NCBI GenBank assembly: GCA_041397625.1
Contig: JAWKWH010000001.1
Location: forward strand, 992,001 to 1,056,000
Source of the DNA: JAWKWH01 sp041397625
Lineage (GTDB): Bacteria; Pseudomonadota; Alphaproteobacteria; Rhizobiales; Rhizobiaceae
Length of the DNA: 64,000 bases
Reading direction: 5' to 3'
The notes beneath the pieces were generated by a model. The model did not search any database. It was not told where the DNA came from and worked only from the letters and a program-made list of their open reading frames with translations. Position numbers and translations under genes: made by a program. This document shows positions 1 to 9,123 of the stretch, piece after piece; within the stretch, counting starts at the first letter, position 1; every line of letters starts with the position of its first letter.

Positions 1-131
1 GTGCGGGAATCGGCCGGCAATCCGCCGATCGAGACGATCGAAACGGACACCTGCTTGACTTCGGCTGCCATGGCGCCGCCCGCCAGCGTTGACGCGACTG
101 CTGCTGCCATGAAAATCCTGACCATCTTCAT
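1..131 (-). CDS. Secreted protein, N-terminal fragment (gene runs off the window)
   Basis: Reading leftward from an ATG at 131, 43 codons are visible before the window edge. They encode a classic Sec signal peptide: a short basic start (MKMVR), an Ala-rich hydrophobic core and an AMA-A type cleavage site near residue 22, followed by the first mature residues (EVKQVSVSIVSIGG). The product is therefore exported to the periplasm or beyond. A purine-rich stretch lies just upstream. Too little is present to assign a family; a periplasmic solute-binding protein is possible but unsupported. It is divergent from the threonylcarbamoyl-AMP synthase gene, with a shared intergenic region of about 160 bp. 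Confidence 0.6.
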   Translation of the reverse strand, partial: MKMVRIFMAAAVASTLAGGAMAAEVKQVSVSIVSIGGLPADSR

Positions 132-290
132 CACGGACACTCCCCGGTTTGTCGGAGGCACCATAATGCGCCGCGGTTGAAATCGGCTTTAGGATTTGAA
201 TGCAATTTTATCGATCGCGTCGAATCCCTTGCAGGGAGCCGGAGATCGGCGATAGAGAACCGGTCGGGAAACAGGCTGGAGCAGGAAGAG

Positions 291-1277
291 TTGGCGCGTA
301 TCATTCCCGCCCGGGGAGCGGTGGAGGAAGCGGCTGAACGGTTGTCGCGCGGCGAACTGGTCGCCATCCCGACAGAAACCGTCTACGGCCTTGCCGCCGA
401 TGCCACGAACGGCGAGGCGGTGGCGCGGATATTCGAGGCCAAGAACCGGCCGCGCTTCAATCCGCTGATCGCCCATGTCGCCGACCGCGCCATGGCCGAG
501 CGGATCGCCCGCTTCGATGCGCTGTCGTCCCTGCTCGCGGACCGGTTCTGGCCTGGTCCGCTGACGCTGGTTCTGCCGCTGAAAGCCGGTTCCCGCATCA
601 GTTCGCTGGTCACGGCCGGGCTCGATACCATCGCCGTGCGCATGCCGGTGGGGGTGGCGCGGGACATCGCCGCCAGGCTCGACCGGCCACTCGCTGCGCC
701 GAGCGCCAACCCGTCGGGCAAGCTGAGCGCCACAACGGCCGCGGCGGTCGAGGCCGGCCTCGGCGACAGGATATCGCTGATCGTCGATGGCGGCGCGGCG
801 CGCATCGGCGTGGAATCGACCATCGTCCGCGTTGCCGATGGCCAATTGACGCTGTTGCGGCCCGGCGGCGTGCCGGCGGAAGACATAGAGGCCGCCACGG
901 GAAAACCGGTGCGCCGTTCTGAAACCGGCGCGGCGGTCGAGGCGCCAGGCATGCTCGCCTCGCACTATGCGCCGGCCGCGCGGCTGCGGCTCGAAATCGC
1001 CAGCGTCAGGCCGGGCGAGGCGCTCCTGGCATTCGGTCCGCACCGCGCCAATGGCGTCGAAAAGGCCATGGCGACACGCAATCTGAGCGCCGGCGGCGAC
1101 CTGCGCGAGGCGGCGGCCAACCTCTTTGCCCACCTGCATGAGCTCGATGCGAGCGGTGCTGCGACGATCGCCGTCGAACCGGTGCCCGGCGACGGGCTGG
1201 GTGCCGCGATCAATGACCGGCTTGCCCGCGCCGCCGCGCCGCGCGAACCCGTCGTGGCCGGGAACGGCGCGAGCTGA
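291..1277 (+). CDS. tsaC: L-threonylcarbamoyladenylate synthase (Sua5/YrdC type)
   Basis: Makes threonylcarbamoyl-AMP from threonine, bicarbonate and ATP, the first step of the t6A37 modification of ANN-decoding tRNAs. The YrdC domain shows PTETVYGLAADA (about residues 27-38), KNRPRFNPLI with the substrate-binding KxR pattern, and SANPSGK near 143. The PGMLASHYAP linker near 218 leads into a C-terminal Sua5 domain, so this is the long Sua5 form (about 328 residues) and not the short TsaC. The open frame extends upstream to 177, but the family normally begins at the ARIIP segment. I therefore prefer the TTG at 291, preceded by GGAG at 278-281. The stop overlaps the ATG of the next gene by one base, suggesting translational coupling. 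Confidence 0.93.
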   Translation: MARIIPARGAVEEAAERLSRGELVAIPTETVYGLAADATNGEAVARIFEAKNRPRFNPLIAHVADRAMAERIARFDALSSLLADRFWPGPLTLVLPLKAGSRISSLVTAGLDTIAVRMPVGVARDIAARLDRPLAAPSANPSGKLSATTAAAVEAGLGDRISLIVDGGAARIGVESTIVRVADGQLTLLRPGGVPAEDIEAATGKPVRRSETGAAVEAPGMLASHYAPAARLRLEIASVRPGEALLAFGPHRANGVEKAMATRNLSAGGDLREAAANLFAHLHELDASGAATIAVEPVPGDGLGAAINDRLARAAAPREPVVAGNGAS

Positions 1278-2704
1278 TGGCGACTGGCAACATGATGACA
1301 AGAGAACTGATCGAGAGGTTCGCCGCCATCGTCGGTGCGCGCCACGCCTTGACCGATGCCTTGGATATCGAGCCGTATGTCACCGAGATGCGCGGCCTGT
1401 GGCCGGGCCGCTCGCCGCTGGTGCTGCTGCCGGGTTCGACCGAGGAGGTTTCGCGCATCATGGCGCTGGCCTTCCAAGCCGGCACCGCGATCGTGCCGCA
1501 GGGTGGCAATACCGGGCTGGTCGGCGGCGGCGTGCCGGATGCGAGCGGCAGCCAAGTAGTGGTTTCGACCAGGCGGCTGAACCGCATCCGCGAGGTCGAT
1601 ACCGCCTCCAATGCGATTACCGTGGAAGCAGGCGTCGTGTTGCGGGATGTCCAGGCGGCGGCCGATGCCGCCGATCGGCTGTTTCCGCTGTCGCTCGGCA
1701 GCCAGGGCACCTGCCAGATCGGCGGCAACCTGTCGTCCAATGCCGGCGGAACCGGCGTTCTCGCCTACGGCAATGCGCGCGAATTGTGCCTCGGCGTCGA
1801 GGTGGTGTTGCCCGACGGCCGCGTGTTCGACGATCTGCGCAAGCTCAAAAAGGACAATACCGGCTACGACCTGAAGGATCTGTTCGTCGGCGCGGAGGGC
1901 ACGCTCGGCATCATCACCGCGGCGGTGCTGAAGCTGTTTCCAAAGCCGAGGGGCAGGGAACTCGCCTGGGTCGGGCTCGCATCGCCCGCGGACGCGCTGA
2001 CGCTGTTGGAGCGGGCGACGGCGAGCGCCGGTTCGTCGCTGACCACCTTCGAGCTGGTCGGCGAACGCGTTGTCGGCTTCGCGGTAAAGAACGTGCCGGG
2101 CAGCACGGCACCGCTGGCGTCGCCACATCCATGGCAGGTGATGATGGAGATTTCGTCGGCCCGCTCGCCGGACCATGCCAGGAGGATGCTCGAGGCGGTT
2201 CTGGAGCGCGCTCTGGAAGACGGCCTCGCCGCCGACGCGGTCGTCACATCCAGCATCGCCCAGTTCGAGGCGCTGTGGCGGCTGCGCGACGCGCTGTCGG
2301 AATCCCAGCGCGCCGAAGGGTTCTCCATCAAGCACGACATCTCGGTGCCGGTGGCGGCGATCCCCGAATTCATCGCCCGCGCCGAGCCGGAAGTGCTGAA
2401 AATCGCACCCGGCGCCCGCGTGGTCTGCTTCGGCCACATGGGCGACGGCAACCTGCACTACAATATCTCCGAGCCGGTCGGCGGCGACAGCGAGGAGTTC
2501 GCGGCCAGCTATCGCGATATCAATCGCGCGGTGCACGCGGTGGTGCGGTCGCTGGGCGGGTCGTTTTCGGCCGAACACGGCATCGGCCAGCTCAAGCGCG
2601 ACGAACTGCTGGCCACCGAGCCGGAGGTCGCCATCGATCTGATGCGCCGCATCAAGCAGGTCATCGACCCTTCCGGCATCATGAATCCGGGCAAGGTGAT
2701 TTGA
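1277..2704 (+). CDS. FAD-binding oxidoreductase, GlcD / D-2-hydroxyacid dehydrogenase type
   Basis: A 475-residue flavoprotein of the FAD_binding_4 plus FAD-oxidase C-terminal family, which oxidises D-2-hydroxy acids (D-lactate, glycolate, D-2-hydroxyglutarate) to 2-oxo acids. The FAD-binding signature PQGGNTGLVGG is near residue 73. The C-terminal metal and active-site segments FGHMGDGNLHYN (near 384) and AEHGIGQLKR (near 432) are intact. Length and motif spacing resemble D-2-hydroxyglutarate dehydrogenase-like proteins more than three-subunit GlcD, and no glcE/glcF genes follow. The ATG shares its A with the upstream TGA, so it is probably cotranscribed with the Sua5 gene. The exact substrate cannot be told from sequence. 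Confidence 0.9.
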   Translation: MATGNMMTRELIERFAAIVGARHALTDALDIEPYVTEMRGLWPGRSPLVLLPGSTEEVSRIMALAFQAGTAIVPQGGNTGLVGGGVPDASGSQVVVSTRRLNRIREVDTASNAITVEAGVVLRDVQAAADAADRLFPLSLGSQGTCQIGGNLSSNAGGTGVLAYGNARELCLGVEVVLPDGRVFDDLRKLKKDNTGYDLKDLFVGAEGTLGIITAAVLKLFPKPRGRELAWVGLASPADALTLLERATASAGSSLTTFELVGERVVGFAVKNVPGSTAPLASPHPWQVMMEISSARSPDHARRMLEAVLERALEDGLAADAVVTSSIAQFEALWRLRDALSESQRAEGFSIKHDISVPVAAIPEFIARAEPEVLKIAPGARVVCFGHMGDGNLHYNISEPVGGDSEEFAASYRDINRAVHAVVRSLGGSFSAEHGIGQLKRDELLATEPEVAIDLMRRIKQVIDPSGIMNPGKVI

Positions 2705-2876
2705 CCGACCGGGGTCATGAAATGCTAACCATCGGTTGCATCAGCAAAGCTTTAACCGAAAAAATAAGCCGCGTGGTAAGCCCGCCGCGCTAGCGTCTCC
2801 TGCACAAACGAGGCCGCAAAACGGTCCGGGGAAACGGGTCAACCGTTCCCTGAAAGAGCAGGAAGGCAAGTCATCC

Positions 2877-3443
2877 ATGAGCACACAGCTCAAGCCCGTC
2901 TGGGCAGGCCGCAACATGCGGCTCGATCCGTTTCGTCTGCCGCAGGTGGCCTGCTATGCCGCCTGCGACGACCAGGCCGAGGTGACGTTTACCATCGACC
3001 GGGGCGGCGTGGTGCTGCGCCGCGACCTGCCGAATTCCGGCCTGCCGGTTTCGATGCTGCTGCCGGCGAACGTGTTTCGCGGCGTCGCTGCCCGCGCCAT
3101 CGAGGACGATCTCGGCGACCTGACCGTGACGCTGGAACTGATGCATGACGATCCGTCGCTGTCGGTGCCGTTGCTGGTCGCCGGCGACCTCGACGACATC
3201 GCCGCCGACTGGCGTGCCTGGGCCGAAGCTTACCGCCTGCCGATGCTGCTGGTCGAGGCCGATGGTATCGCGCGCACGCTCGAGGAGACGGTCGGTCAAC
3301 TTCACGCGGAACCGGTGCAGGAGCGCCGCCGTCCGACTGCCGTTCCCGCCACGCGCCGGCCGCGCTTTCTCGCCCGCCGCAAGGTCGGCGACCTCGGACT
3401 GCGTCTTGTCGTCGGCGGCGAGGAGATCATCGCCCGCGACTGA
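2877..3443 (+). CDS. Conserved alphaproteobacterial protein, possibly DUF6101
   Basis: Encodes 188 residues with no signal peptide or membrane span. The N-terminus (MSTQLKPVWAGRNMRLDPF) resembles a Rhizobiales-restricted family that I tentatively recall as DUF6101; function unknown. The middle is acidic (EDDLGDL, DDPSL, GDLDDIAADW), the C-terminal 50 residues are Arg-rich (ERRRP, TRRPRF, ARRKVGD). I chose the ATG at 2877 over the upstream in-frame start at 2736 because AGGAAGG sits about 11 bp before it and the extra N-terminal residues look like intergenic translation. It ends 15 bp from the convergent ubiA gene. An upstream region of about 170 bp contains AT-rich TAACC-type elements that could be promoter parts. 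Confidence 0.8.
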   Translation: MSTQLKPVWAGRNMRLDPFRLPQVACYAACDDQAEVTFTIDRGGVVLRRDLPNSGLPVSMLLPANVFRGVAARAIEDDLGDLTVTLELMHDDPSLSVPLLVAGDLDDIAADWRAWAEAYRLPMLLVEADGIARTLEETVGQLHAEPVQERRRPTAVPATRRPRFLARRKVGDLGLRLVVGGEEIIARD

Positions 3444-3458
3444 GCGGCGCGCATGCGG

Positions 3459-4442
3459 TCAGAAGTTCGGGCTGATCGACGCCCAGACCCCGCCACCCAG
3501 AAGTCCTAAAAAGATCAGCCAGCCGACCACCGAGTTCGACTGGAACAGCGCCAGACACTGGTCCGGGTCGTCGATGTCGAGTTTTTTGATCTGGCGTGTC
3601 ATGTGGGCGCCGGCGGCGAGCAGCCCGGCGAGCGCCGGCATCGGCACGGCGGCGAAGGCATAGGCGCAGACGAAGAACAGCAGCGCACCGCCGTAAAGCG
3701 CGACCAGCCACTGCTTGGTGCGCGAGCCGAACAGCCGCGCGGTGGAGCGCACGCCGACCAGCGCGTCGTCCTCCTTGTCCTGGTGCGCATAGATCGTGTC
3801 GTAGCCGATCACCCATAGGATCGAGCCGGCATAAAGATAGAGCGGGGCAGCCGACAGCGAACCGAACACGGCCGCCCAGCCCATCAGCGCACCCCAGGAA
3901 AATGCAAGTCCCAGAAAGAGTTGCGGCCAGTCAGTGATTCGCTTCATGAACGGGTAGACGGCAACGATCACAAGCGAGGCGATGCCGAGCATCACCGTGA
4001 AGCGGTTGAACTGGAGGAGCACGACGAGGCCGATCAGCGACTGCGTGACGAGGAATGCCCACGCCTGTTTGGTGCTGACCTTGCCGGACGGAATCGGCCG
4101 CGAACGGGTGCGCTCGACCCGGTCGTCGATGTCGCGATCGACGAGGTCGTTGAAGGTGCAGCCGGAACCGCGCATGGCGATCGCACCGAGCGTGAACAGC
4201 ACCAGGTGCCAGACCGAGGGCAGCACGTCGGCGAGCGCCGCGCCGGGTTGCGCGCCGGCCGAGGCGGCGAGCGCCGCCGACCACCAGCATGGCCACATCA
4301 GCAGCCACCAGCCGATCGGCCTGTCCCAGCGGGCGAGCTGCGCGTAGGGCCAGACCGGCCGCGGCAGGATGCGATAGACCCAATGGCCCGACGGCGCGTC
4401 GGCCACCCGGCCCTGGGTCAGCTTGGATTGCACCTCGTCCAT
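3459..4442 (-). CDS. ubiA: 4-hydroxybenzoate polyprenyltransferase
   Basis: Integral-membrane UbiA-family prenyltransferase (327 residues) that attaches the polyprenyl tail to 4-hydroxybenzoate in ubiquinone synthesis. Both Asp-rich Mg-diphosphate motifs are visible: NDLVDRDIDDRVERT-RSRP near residue 95 and YAHQDKEDDALVG near 217. About eight hydrophobic spans fill the rest, with a Trp-rich first one. The ATG at 4442 (MDEVQSKL) is preferred over the 43-residue upstream extension, which is Arg-rich and would overlap the divergent purD start. It supplies quinone for the oxidase genes further along. It could in principle act on another aromatic acceptor, but all conserved residues fit UbiA. Confidence 0.93.
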   Translation of the reverse strand: MDEVQSKLTQGRVADAPSGHWVYRILPRPVWPYAQLARWDRPIGWWLLMWPCWWSAALAASAGAQPGAALADVLPSVWHLVLFTLGAIAMRGSGCTFNDLVDRDIDDRVERTRSRPIPSGKVSTKQAWAFLVTQSLIGLVVLLQFNRFTVMLGIASLVIVAVYPFMKRITDWPQLFLGLAFSWGALMGWAAVFGSLSAAPLYLYAGSILWVIGYDTIYAHQDKEDDALVGVRSTARLFGSRTKQWLVALYGGALLFFVCAYAFAAVPMPALAGLLAAGAHMTRQIKKLDIDDPDQCLALFQSNSVVGWLIFLGLLGGGVWASISPNF

Positions 4443-4569
4443 ACGTCGGGAGTGGCAGGCAAACGGGGTTGCGTCAAGCCGGCCAAATGCCACGAGCGCC
4501 TTTCGGCCTTGACCGCGCGCCACCGGCGCCATAGGCCGGAGCCGTCGCGGCGAGGAAGCGGAGCGGACC

Positions 4570-5853
4570 ATGAACGTGTTGCTGATCGGGTCGGGCGGGC
4601 GCGAACATGCGCTGGCATGGAAGCTCGCCGCCTCGCCCTTGCTGCATCACCTGATCGCCGTGCCGGGCAATCCCGGCATCGCCGAACATGGCGAATGCAT
4701 CGCCGCCGAAATCGACGATCACGACGCGATCATCGCGCTTTGCGCTGACAGGGCCATCGACCTCGTGGTCGTCGGGCCGGAGGCGCCACTGGTCGCGGGC
4801 CTTGCCGACGCGCTGCGCAAGGCGGGCATCGCCGTGTTCGGTCCGTCCGGTGCGGCGGCCGCGCTGGAAGGCTCGAAGGGCTTTACCAAGGATCTGTGCG
4901 CACGCATGGATATCCCCACCGCCGCCTATCAGCGCTTCAACAACGCGCCGAAGGCCAAGGCCTATGTGCGGGCCACGGGCGCGCCGATCGTGATCAAGGC
5001 CGACGGGCTTGCGGCCGGCAAGGGCGTCACCGTGGCAGCGACCGTGGCGGAAGCCTGCGATGCAATCGATGATTGTTTCGAGGGCGGCTTCGGCGAGGCC
5101 GGGTCGGAGGTGGTGGTCGAGGAATTCCTGGAAGGCGAGGAAGCAAGCTTCTTCTGTCTCTGCGACGGTGATGTCGCGCTGCCGTTCGGCACCGCGCAGG
5201 ACCATAAGCGCGTCGGTGAGGGCGATACCGGGGCGAACACCGGCGGCATGGGCGCCTATTCGCCGGCGCGCATCATGGACGAGGCGGTCATCAGGCGCGT
5301 CATGGCCGAAATCATCGAGCCGACGATGCGCGGCATGAAAGAGGCGGGAACGCCGTTTGCCGGGGTGCTCTATGCCGGGCTGATGCTGACCGCCGACGGG
5401 CCGAAGCTGATCGAGTACAATGTGCGTTTCGGCGATCCGGAGTGCCAGGTGTTGATGCTGCGCCTCGACGACGACCTGCTGGCGCTGTTGAAGGCGGCGG
5501 CCGAGGGTAGATTGTCGACGGTGGGGAAGGTGAGCTGGAGCGAGGAAACTGCGTTGACCGTGGTGATGGCGGCGAAGGGCTATCCCGGCGCGCCCCGGAA
5601 GGGCTCGACCATCGACGGGCTGGCCGAAGCGGGATCACACGAGGCCGTCGAGATCTTCCATGCCGGGACGGCAGCCAAGGATGACAGGCTGGTCGCGGCC
5701 GGCGGGCGGGTGCTTAATGTCACCGCGCGTGGCGCCACGGTCGGCGAAGCGCGCGACAGAGCCTATGCGGCAGTGGATGCCGTCGACTGGCCGGACGGGT
5801 TCTGCCGGCGCGATATCGGCTGGCGCGAGATCGAACGCGAAGCGGAACGGTAG
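4570..5853 (+). CDS. purD: Phosphoribosylamine-glycine ligase (GAR synthetase)
   Basis: Catalyses ATP-dependent joining of glycine to phosphoribosylamine, the second step of de novo purine synthesis. The 427-residue protein has the full four-domain layout: N-terminal GSGGREHALAWKL (residues 8-20), an ATP-grasp domain over about 100-290 containing IKADGLAAGKG and the metal-binding NVRFGDPECQ (near 286), and the C-terminal domain with AGTA and VTARG. Length is typical for bacterial PurD. It is divergent from ubiA with a 127-bp gap between the two ATGs. No other pur genes are nearby, as is usual in this group. Confidence 0.97.
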   Translation: MNVLLIGSGGREHALAWKLAASPLLHHLIAVPGNPGIAEHGECIAAEIDDHDAIIALCADRAIDLVVVGPEAPLVAGLADALRKAGIAVFGPSGAAAALEGSKGFTKDLCARMDIPTAAYQRFNNAPKAKAYVRATGAPIVIKADGLAAGKGVTVAATVAEACDAIDDCFEGGFGEAGSEVVVEEFLEGEEASFFCLCDGDVALPFGTAQDHKRVGEGDTGANTGGMGAYSPARIMDEAVIRRVMAEIIEPTMRGMKEAGTPFAGVLYAGLMLTADGPKLIEYNVRFGDPECQVLMLRLDDDLLALLKAAAEGRLSTVGKVSWSEETALTVVMAAKGYPGAPRKGSTIDGLAEAGSHEAVEIFHAGTAAKDDRLVAAGGRVLNVTARGATVGEARDRAYAAVDAVDWPDGFCRRDIGWREIEREAER

Positions 5854-5878
5854 CGCTTCGGGCACCGGCCGTCTTCGA

Positions 5879-7042
5879 TCAGGGGGCGGTGATTGCGGTC
5901 CTCGGAGCCGGACGGATGCGTTCGCCGCCCAGCTTGCGCGTCTTGCGCACCGAAGCTGTTTCCGTGCCGTCCAGCATGGCGGCGAAACGCCCGCCGCCGG
6001 CTTCGCGATAGGCGGTGGAGACATCCTTCAGGAACGCCATGTATTCGGCGGTGCCGACATGATGGCCGGCAAGAAAGCCGACATCGCGCGAGTGCGGCTG
6101 CTCGCGGGCAACGTTCGCCATGATCAGCCGCGCCTCTCCCGAAAGCCCGTGCTTGCGCGACACGGGAACCGGAACCTGCGCCAGCTGCAGATGCTGTTCA
6201 ACTGGGTTGACGAGCCTGCCGAATGGCCATGCGCGCCTGAGCGACGGCGCGTCCATGGCGGCGACGTTGACGTCGATATCGTTGCGGGCGCCGGCCACGC
6301 GGTAGGGACAGCGGCGCCGGTTGCAGTTGGCGGCGGCCGAAAACTGCCACAGCGCATAGCTGTTCCAATAGCCCTTGGGGAAGGTGCCGCCGATGCTCGG
6401 TCGGTAGCGCGCATACCAGAGCGGCAGCCGCGACAGCAGGCGATAGCGGTCGCGATTGTCGGCGATGTACTGCGCCGTGATGTCGTTGGCGTAGAGCACG
6501 GGGTAGCGGCCGGTACGCGTTCTGATGTGACGCGCGAAGATCTCGGCATCCTCCAGCGACATCCACTGTTCCGGATCGAGGCCTTCGAGATCGAGCGCCA
6601 TCAGGTCGTCTTTGCCCGGTTCGGCGAAGTCGAGGAAATGATTGGCCTGGTCGATCGGGTTGCCGGGCCGCGCTACATGGTAGGCGCCCCATTTCAATCC
6701 CAGCGACTTGGCGATGGATTTGCGGGTGTGGAACAGTTCGCGCGCCACCGAATAGCGTTTCCACAACGCCTTGCAAAGGCGGCGCTCTGTCTCGTCGCCG
6801 CTGCAGCGATAGGCCGGCGGCAGGCCGTCGGAGCCCTTGTTGATGAAGGCTGCGATCCGCTTGTTGGCGGCAAGCTTGCCCCAGTCGAGCGGATTGTATT
6901 CGTAGGCGTCGATCACCAGCGCCCGGTCGGCTCTCAGCCACGGTTTGACGAAGTCGGTGGCCGTGGCGGGCATTGCCGTCATTGTCAGGAGCGGGACCGC
7001 AGCAAGGCCGGCCAGCAGGTTCCCCCAAACTCTCGCAGTCAT
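5879..7042 (-). CDS. Secreted GH25 family muramidase (lysozyme-like)
   Basis: Encodes 387 residues with an N-terminal signal peptide (hydrophobic core then AMPATATDF). The glycoside hydrolase 25 fold is recognised from IDAYEYNPLDWGKL near residue 42, the catalytic acid pair in LMALDLEGLD near 147 (D-x-E), PVLYANDIT near 181 and the terminal strand segment YALWQFSA with NDIDVN. The predicted activity is cleavage of peptidoglycan MurNAc-GlcNAc bonds in the periplasm or outside. Beyond residue 290 there is an unusual C-terminal extension of about 95 residues (rich in Arg, Val, Gly) with no domain I recognise. The ATG at 7042 is preferred to the TTG at 7051. It is convergent with purD. Confidence 0.85.
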   Translation of the reverse strand: MTARVWGNLLAGLAAVPLLTMTAMPATATDFVKPWLRADRALVIDAYEYNPLDWGKLAANKRIAAFINKGSDGLPPAYRCSGDETERRLCKALWKRYSVARELFHTRKSIAKSLGLKWGAYHVARPGNPIDQANHFLDFAEPGKDDLMALDLEGLDPEQWMSLEDAEIFARHIRTRTGRYPVLYANDITAQYIADNRDRYRLLSRLPLWYARYRPSIGGTFPKGYWNSYALWQFSAAANCNRRRCPYRVAGARNDIDVNVAAMDAPSLRRAWPFGRLVNPVEQHLQLAQVPVPVSRKHGLSGEARLIMANVAREQPHSRDVGFLAGHHVGTAEYMAFLKDVSTAYREAGGGRFAAMLDGTETASVRKTRKLGGERIRPAPRTAITAP

Positions 7043-7331
7043 CGAACGCAAAACGCTTCACCCGGATCCGCGCGCCAACGCGCGCTTTCGCATCGGGCAT
7101 TGTCCCCGCCCATGCTTAATGGAGCGTTACAGGCCAATTCTCGCCAAAATGCGGCAACAGACGGCATCGGGCAAGCGGCTCGCCGCCGCGGGCACCTTGC
7201 TTTCGCGTCAGGGTAAACTATGAAAAGACCCTGCCGGAACGCTGACCCCTTGGCCGCGCCGCCATCGCGGGTTGGGGCATGTCTTCCGGCGCCTGCGGAA
7301 ATCCGCGGGCACGCATCTGGAGGGGTCAATC

Positions 7332-9101
7332 ATGTATCGCGCACCGGTGGCGGACATCGCCCATACGCTGAAGCATATCGCGGGTCTTTCCGCCGCGATC
7401 GGGGAGGGCCGGTTTCCGGAGCTTTCCGACGATCTGGTCGACGCCGTTCTGGCGGAAGCGGGCCGCTTCGCCGGCGATGAGGTTGCGCCGCTGCGCGAAG
7501 CCGGCGACAGGCACGGCGCGGTGCTCGCCGACGGCGAGGTCACCATGCCGCCGGGCTGGAAGGACCTCTACCTGCGCTGGATCGAGGGCGGCTGGAATGC
7601 GCTTTCCGGGCCAGAGGACTACGGCGGCCAGGCCCTGCCGATGATGATGGCGGTGGCTGCGCTGGAAATGTGGAATTCCGGCGCCATGGCCTTCGGCATC
7701 GGTCCGACGCTGACCATCGGCGCCGTCGAGGCGCTGGAGAAGCATGGCTCGGACGAACTGAAGACCATGTATCTGGCCAAGCTCGTCTCGGGCGAGTGGA
7801 TGGGGACGATGAACCTGACGGAACCCCAGGCCGGCTCCGATCTCAACGCGCTGCGGGCGCGCGCCGAACGCGCCGCCGACGGCAGCTATCGCATTTTCGG
7901 CCAGAAGATCTTCATTACCTATGGCGAACACGACCTGACTGACAACATCGTCCACCTCGTGCTGGCGCGCCTGCCCGATGCACCGCCCGGAACGCGCGGC
8001 ATCTCACTGTTCCTGGTGCCGAAATTCCTGCCCCAGGCCGACGGCACGCCGGGCGCGCGCAACGACGTCTTCTGCCACAGTATCGAGCACAAGCTCGGCA
8101 TCCACGCCTCGCCCACCTGCACCATGATCTTCGGCGACGGCAAGTTCGGCGACGAACCCGGCGCGGTCGGCTATCTGGTCGGCGAGGAAAACCGCGGGCT
8201 TGCCTGCATGTTCACCATGATGAACAATGCCCGCCTGGCGGTTGGCATGCAGGGCGTGGCTGTGGCGGAGGCCGCATATCAGAAGGCGCTCGCCTATGCG
8301 CAGGAGCGCCGGCAGGGCAGGGCCGCCGGCCAGGACGGCGACGGCATGGCGCCGATCGTGGCTCACCCGGACGTGCAGCGCAACCTTTTGACCATGAAGG
8401 CGCTGACTCAGGCCGCCCGCGCCATCGCCTATAGCTGCGCCCATGCGCTCGACATGGCCAGGGCCGATGGCGGGCGGGCCGAATTCTGGCAGCAGCGCGC
8501 CGACCTGCTGACCCCGCTCGCCAAGGCGTTTTCCACCGATATCGGCGTCGAGGCCGCCTCGATCGGCGTGCAGGTGCACGGCGGCATGGGCTATATCGAG
8601 GAAACCGGCGCTGCCGCGCTGTTGCGCGATGCCCGTATCGCCCCGATCTACGAGGGCACCAACGGCATCCAGGCGATCGACCTCGTGTCGCGCAAGCTGC
8701 CGATGGCCGGCGGTGAGCATGTCGCCGGCTTCATTGGTGAGTTGAGGAGCGATGTCGATGCCGTGCGCGCCTCCAACCTGCCGGGCTTCGGCCGCACCGC
8801 CGAGAAGTTGGACGCCGCGCTTGCAGCGCTTGAGGAGGCCACCGCCTTCATCGCCACGACCTCGGCCGAAGGCCGCACGCAGGCCGTGCTTGCGGGCGCC
8901 ACGCCCTATCTGCGCCTGTTCTCGCTTGCCGCCGGCGGCTGCATGATGGCGCGCGGCGCTGTATCGGCCGGCGACGCCGACCGGGCCGCGCTCTGCCGCT
9001 TCTATGCCGAAAACCTGGTGGGCGAGACGGCATCGTTGAACGAGGCGGTTACCGGCGGCTGCGACAGCCTGTCGGCCGCCGCTGCCAGCCTGACGGCCTG
9101 A
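7332..9101 (+). CDS. Acyl-CoA dehydrogenase, long (about 590-residue) DmdC/AcdA-like form
   Basis: FAD-dependent acyl-CoA dehydrogenase of 589 residues, longer than the usual 380 because of the extra C-terminal domain typical of the group that includes 3-methylmercaptopropionyl-CoA dehydrogenase (DmdC). Features: MNLTEPQAGSDL and ITYGEHD in the FAD-binding middle domain, QVHGGMGYIEETG, and the APIYEGTNGIQA segment near residue 438, whose Glu is the expected catalytic base. An N-terminal MYRAPVADIAHTL is characteristic of this long subgroup. The ATG at 7332 follows GGAGGGG by about 7 bases. It is followed 22 bp later by a crotonase, so the two probably do consecutive steps of a beta-oxidation-type pathway; the substrate is uncertain. 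Confidence 0.92.
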   Translation: MYRAPVADIAHTLKHIAGLSAAIGEGRFPELSDDLVDAVLAEAGRFAGDEVAPLREAGDRHGAVLADGEVTMPPGWKDLYLRWIEGGWNALSGPEDYGGQALPMMMAVAALEMWNSGAMAFGIGPTLTIGAVEALEKHGSDELKTMYLAKLVSGEWMGTMNLTEPQAGSDLNALRARAERAADGSYRIFGQKIFITYGEHDLTDNIVHLVLARLPDAPPGTRGISLFLVPKFLPQADGTPGARNDVFCHSIEHKLGIHASPTCTMIFGDGKFGDEPGAVGYLVGEENRGLACMFTMMNNARLAVGMQGVAVAEAAYQKALAYAQERRQGRAAGQDGDGMAPIVAHPDVQRNLLTMKALTQAARAIAYSCAHALDMARADGGRAEFWQQRADLLTPLAKAFSTDIGVEAASIGVQVHGGMGYIEETGAAALLRDARIAPIYEGTNGIQAIDLVSRKLPMAGGEHVAGFIGELRSDVDAVRASNLPGFGRTAEKLDAALAALEEATAFIATTSAEGRTQAVLAGATPYLRLFSLAAGGCMMARGAVSAGDADRAALCRFYAENLVGETASLNEAVTGGCDSLSAAAASLTA

Positions 9102-9123
9102 GAAATAACGGCGCGGAGGAGCC

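Noticed and set aside
965..2578. 537-codon antisense open frame opposite the FAD oxidoreductase
   Set aside because: High GC3 coding makes complementary frames open; the translation is His/Arg/Gly-biased with no domain, and the sense frame has full family motifs.
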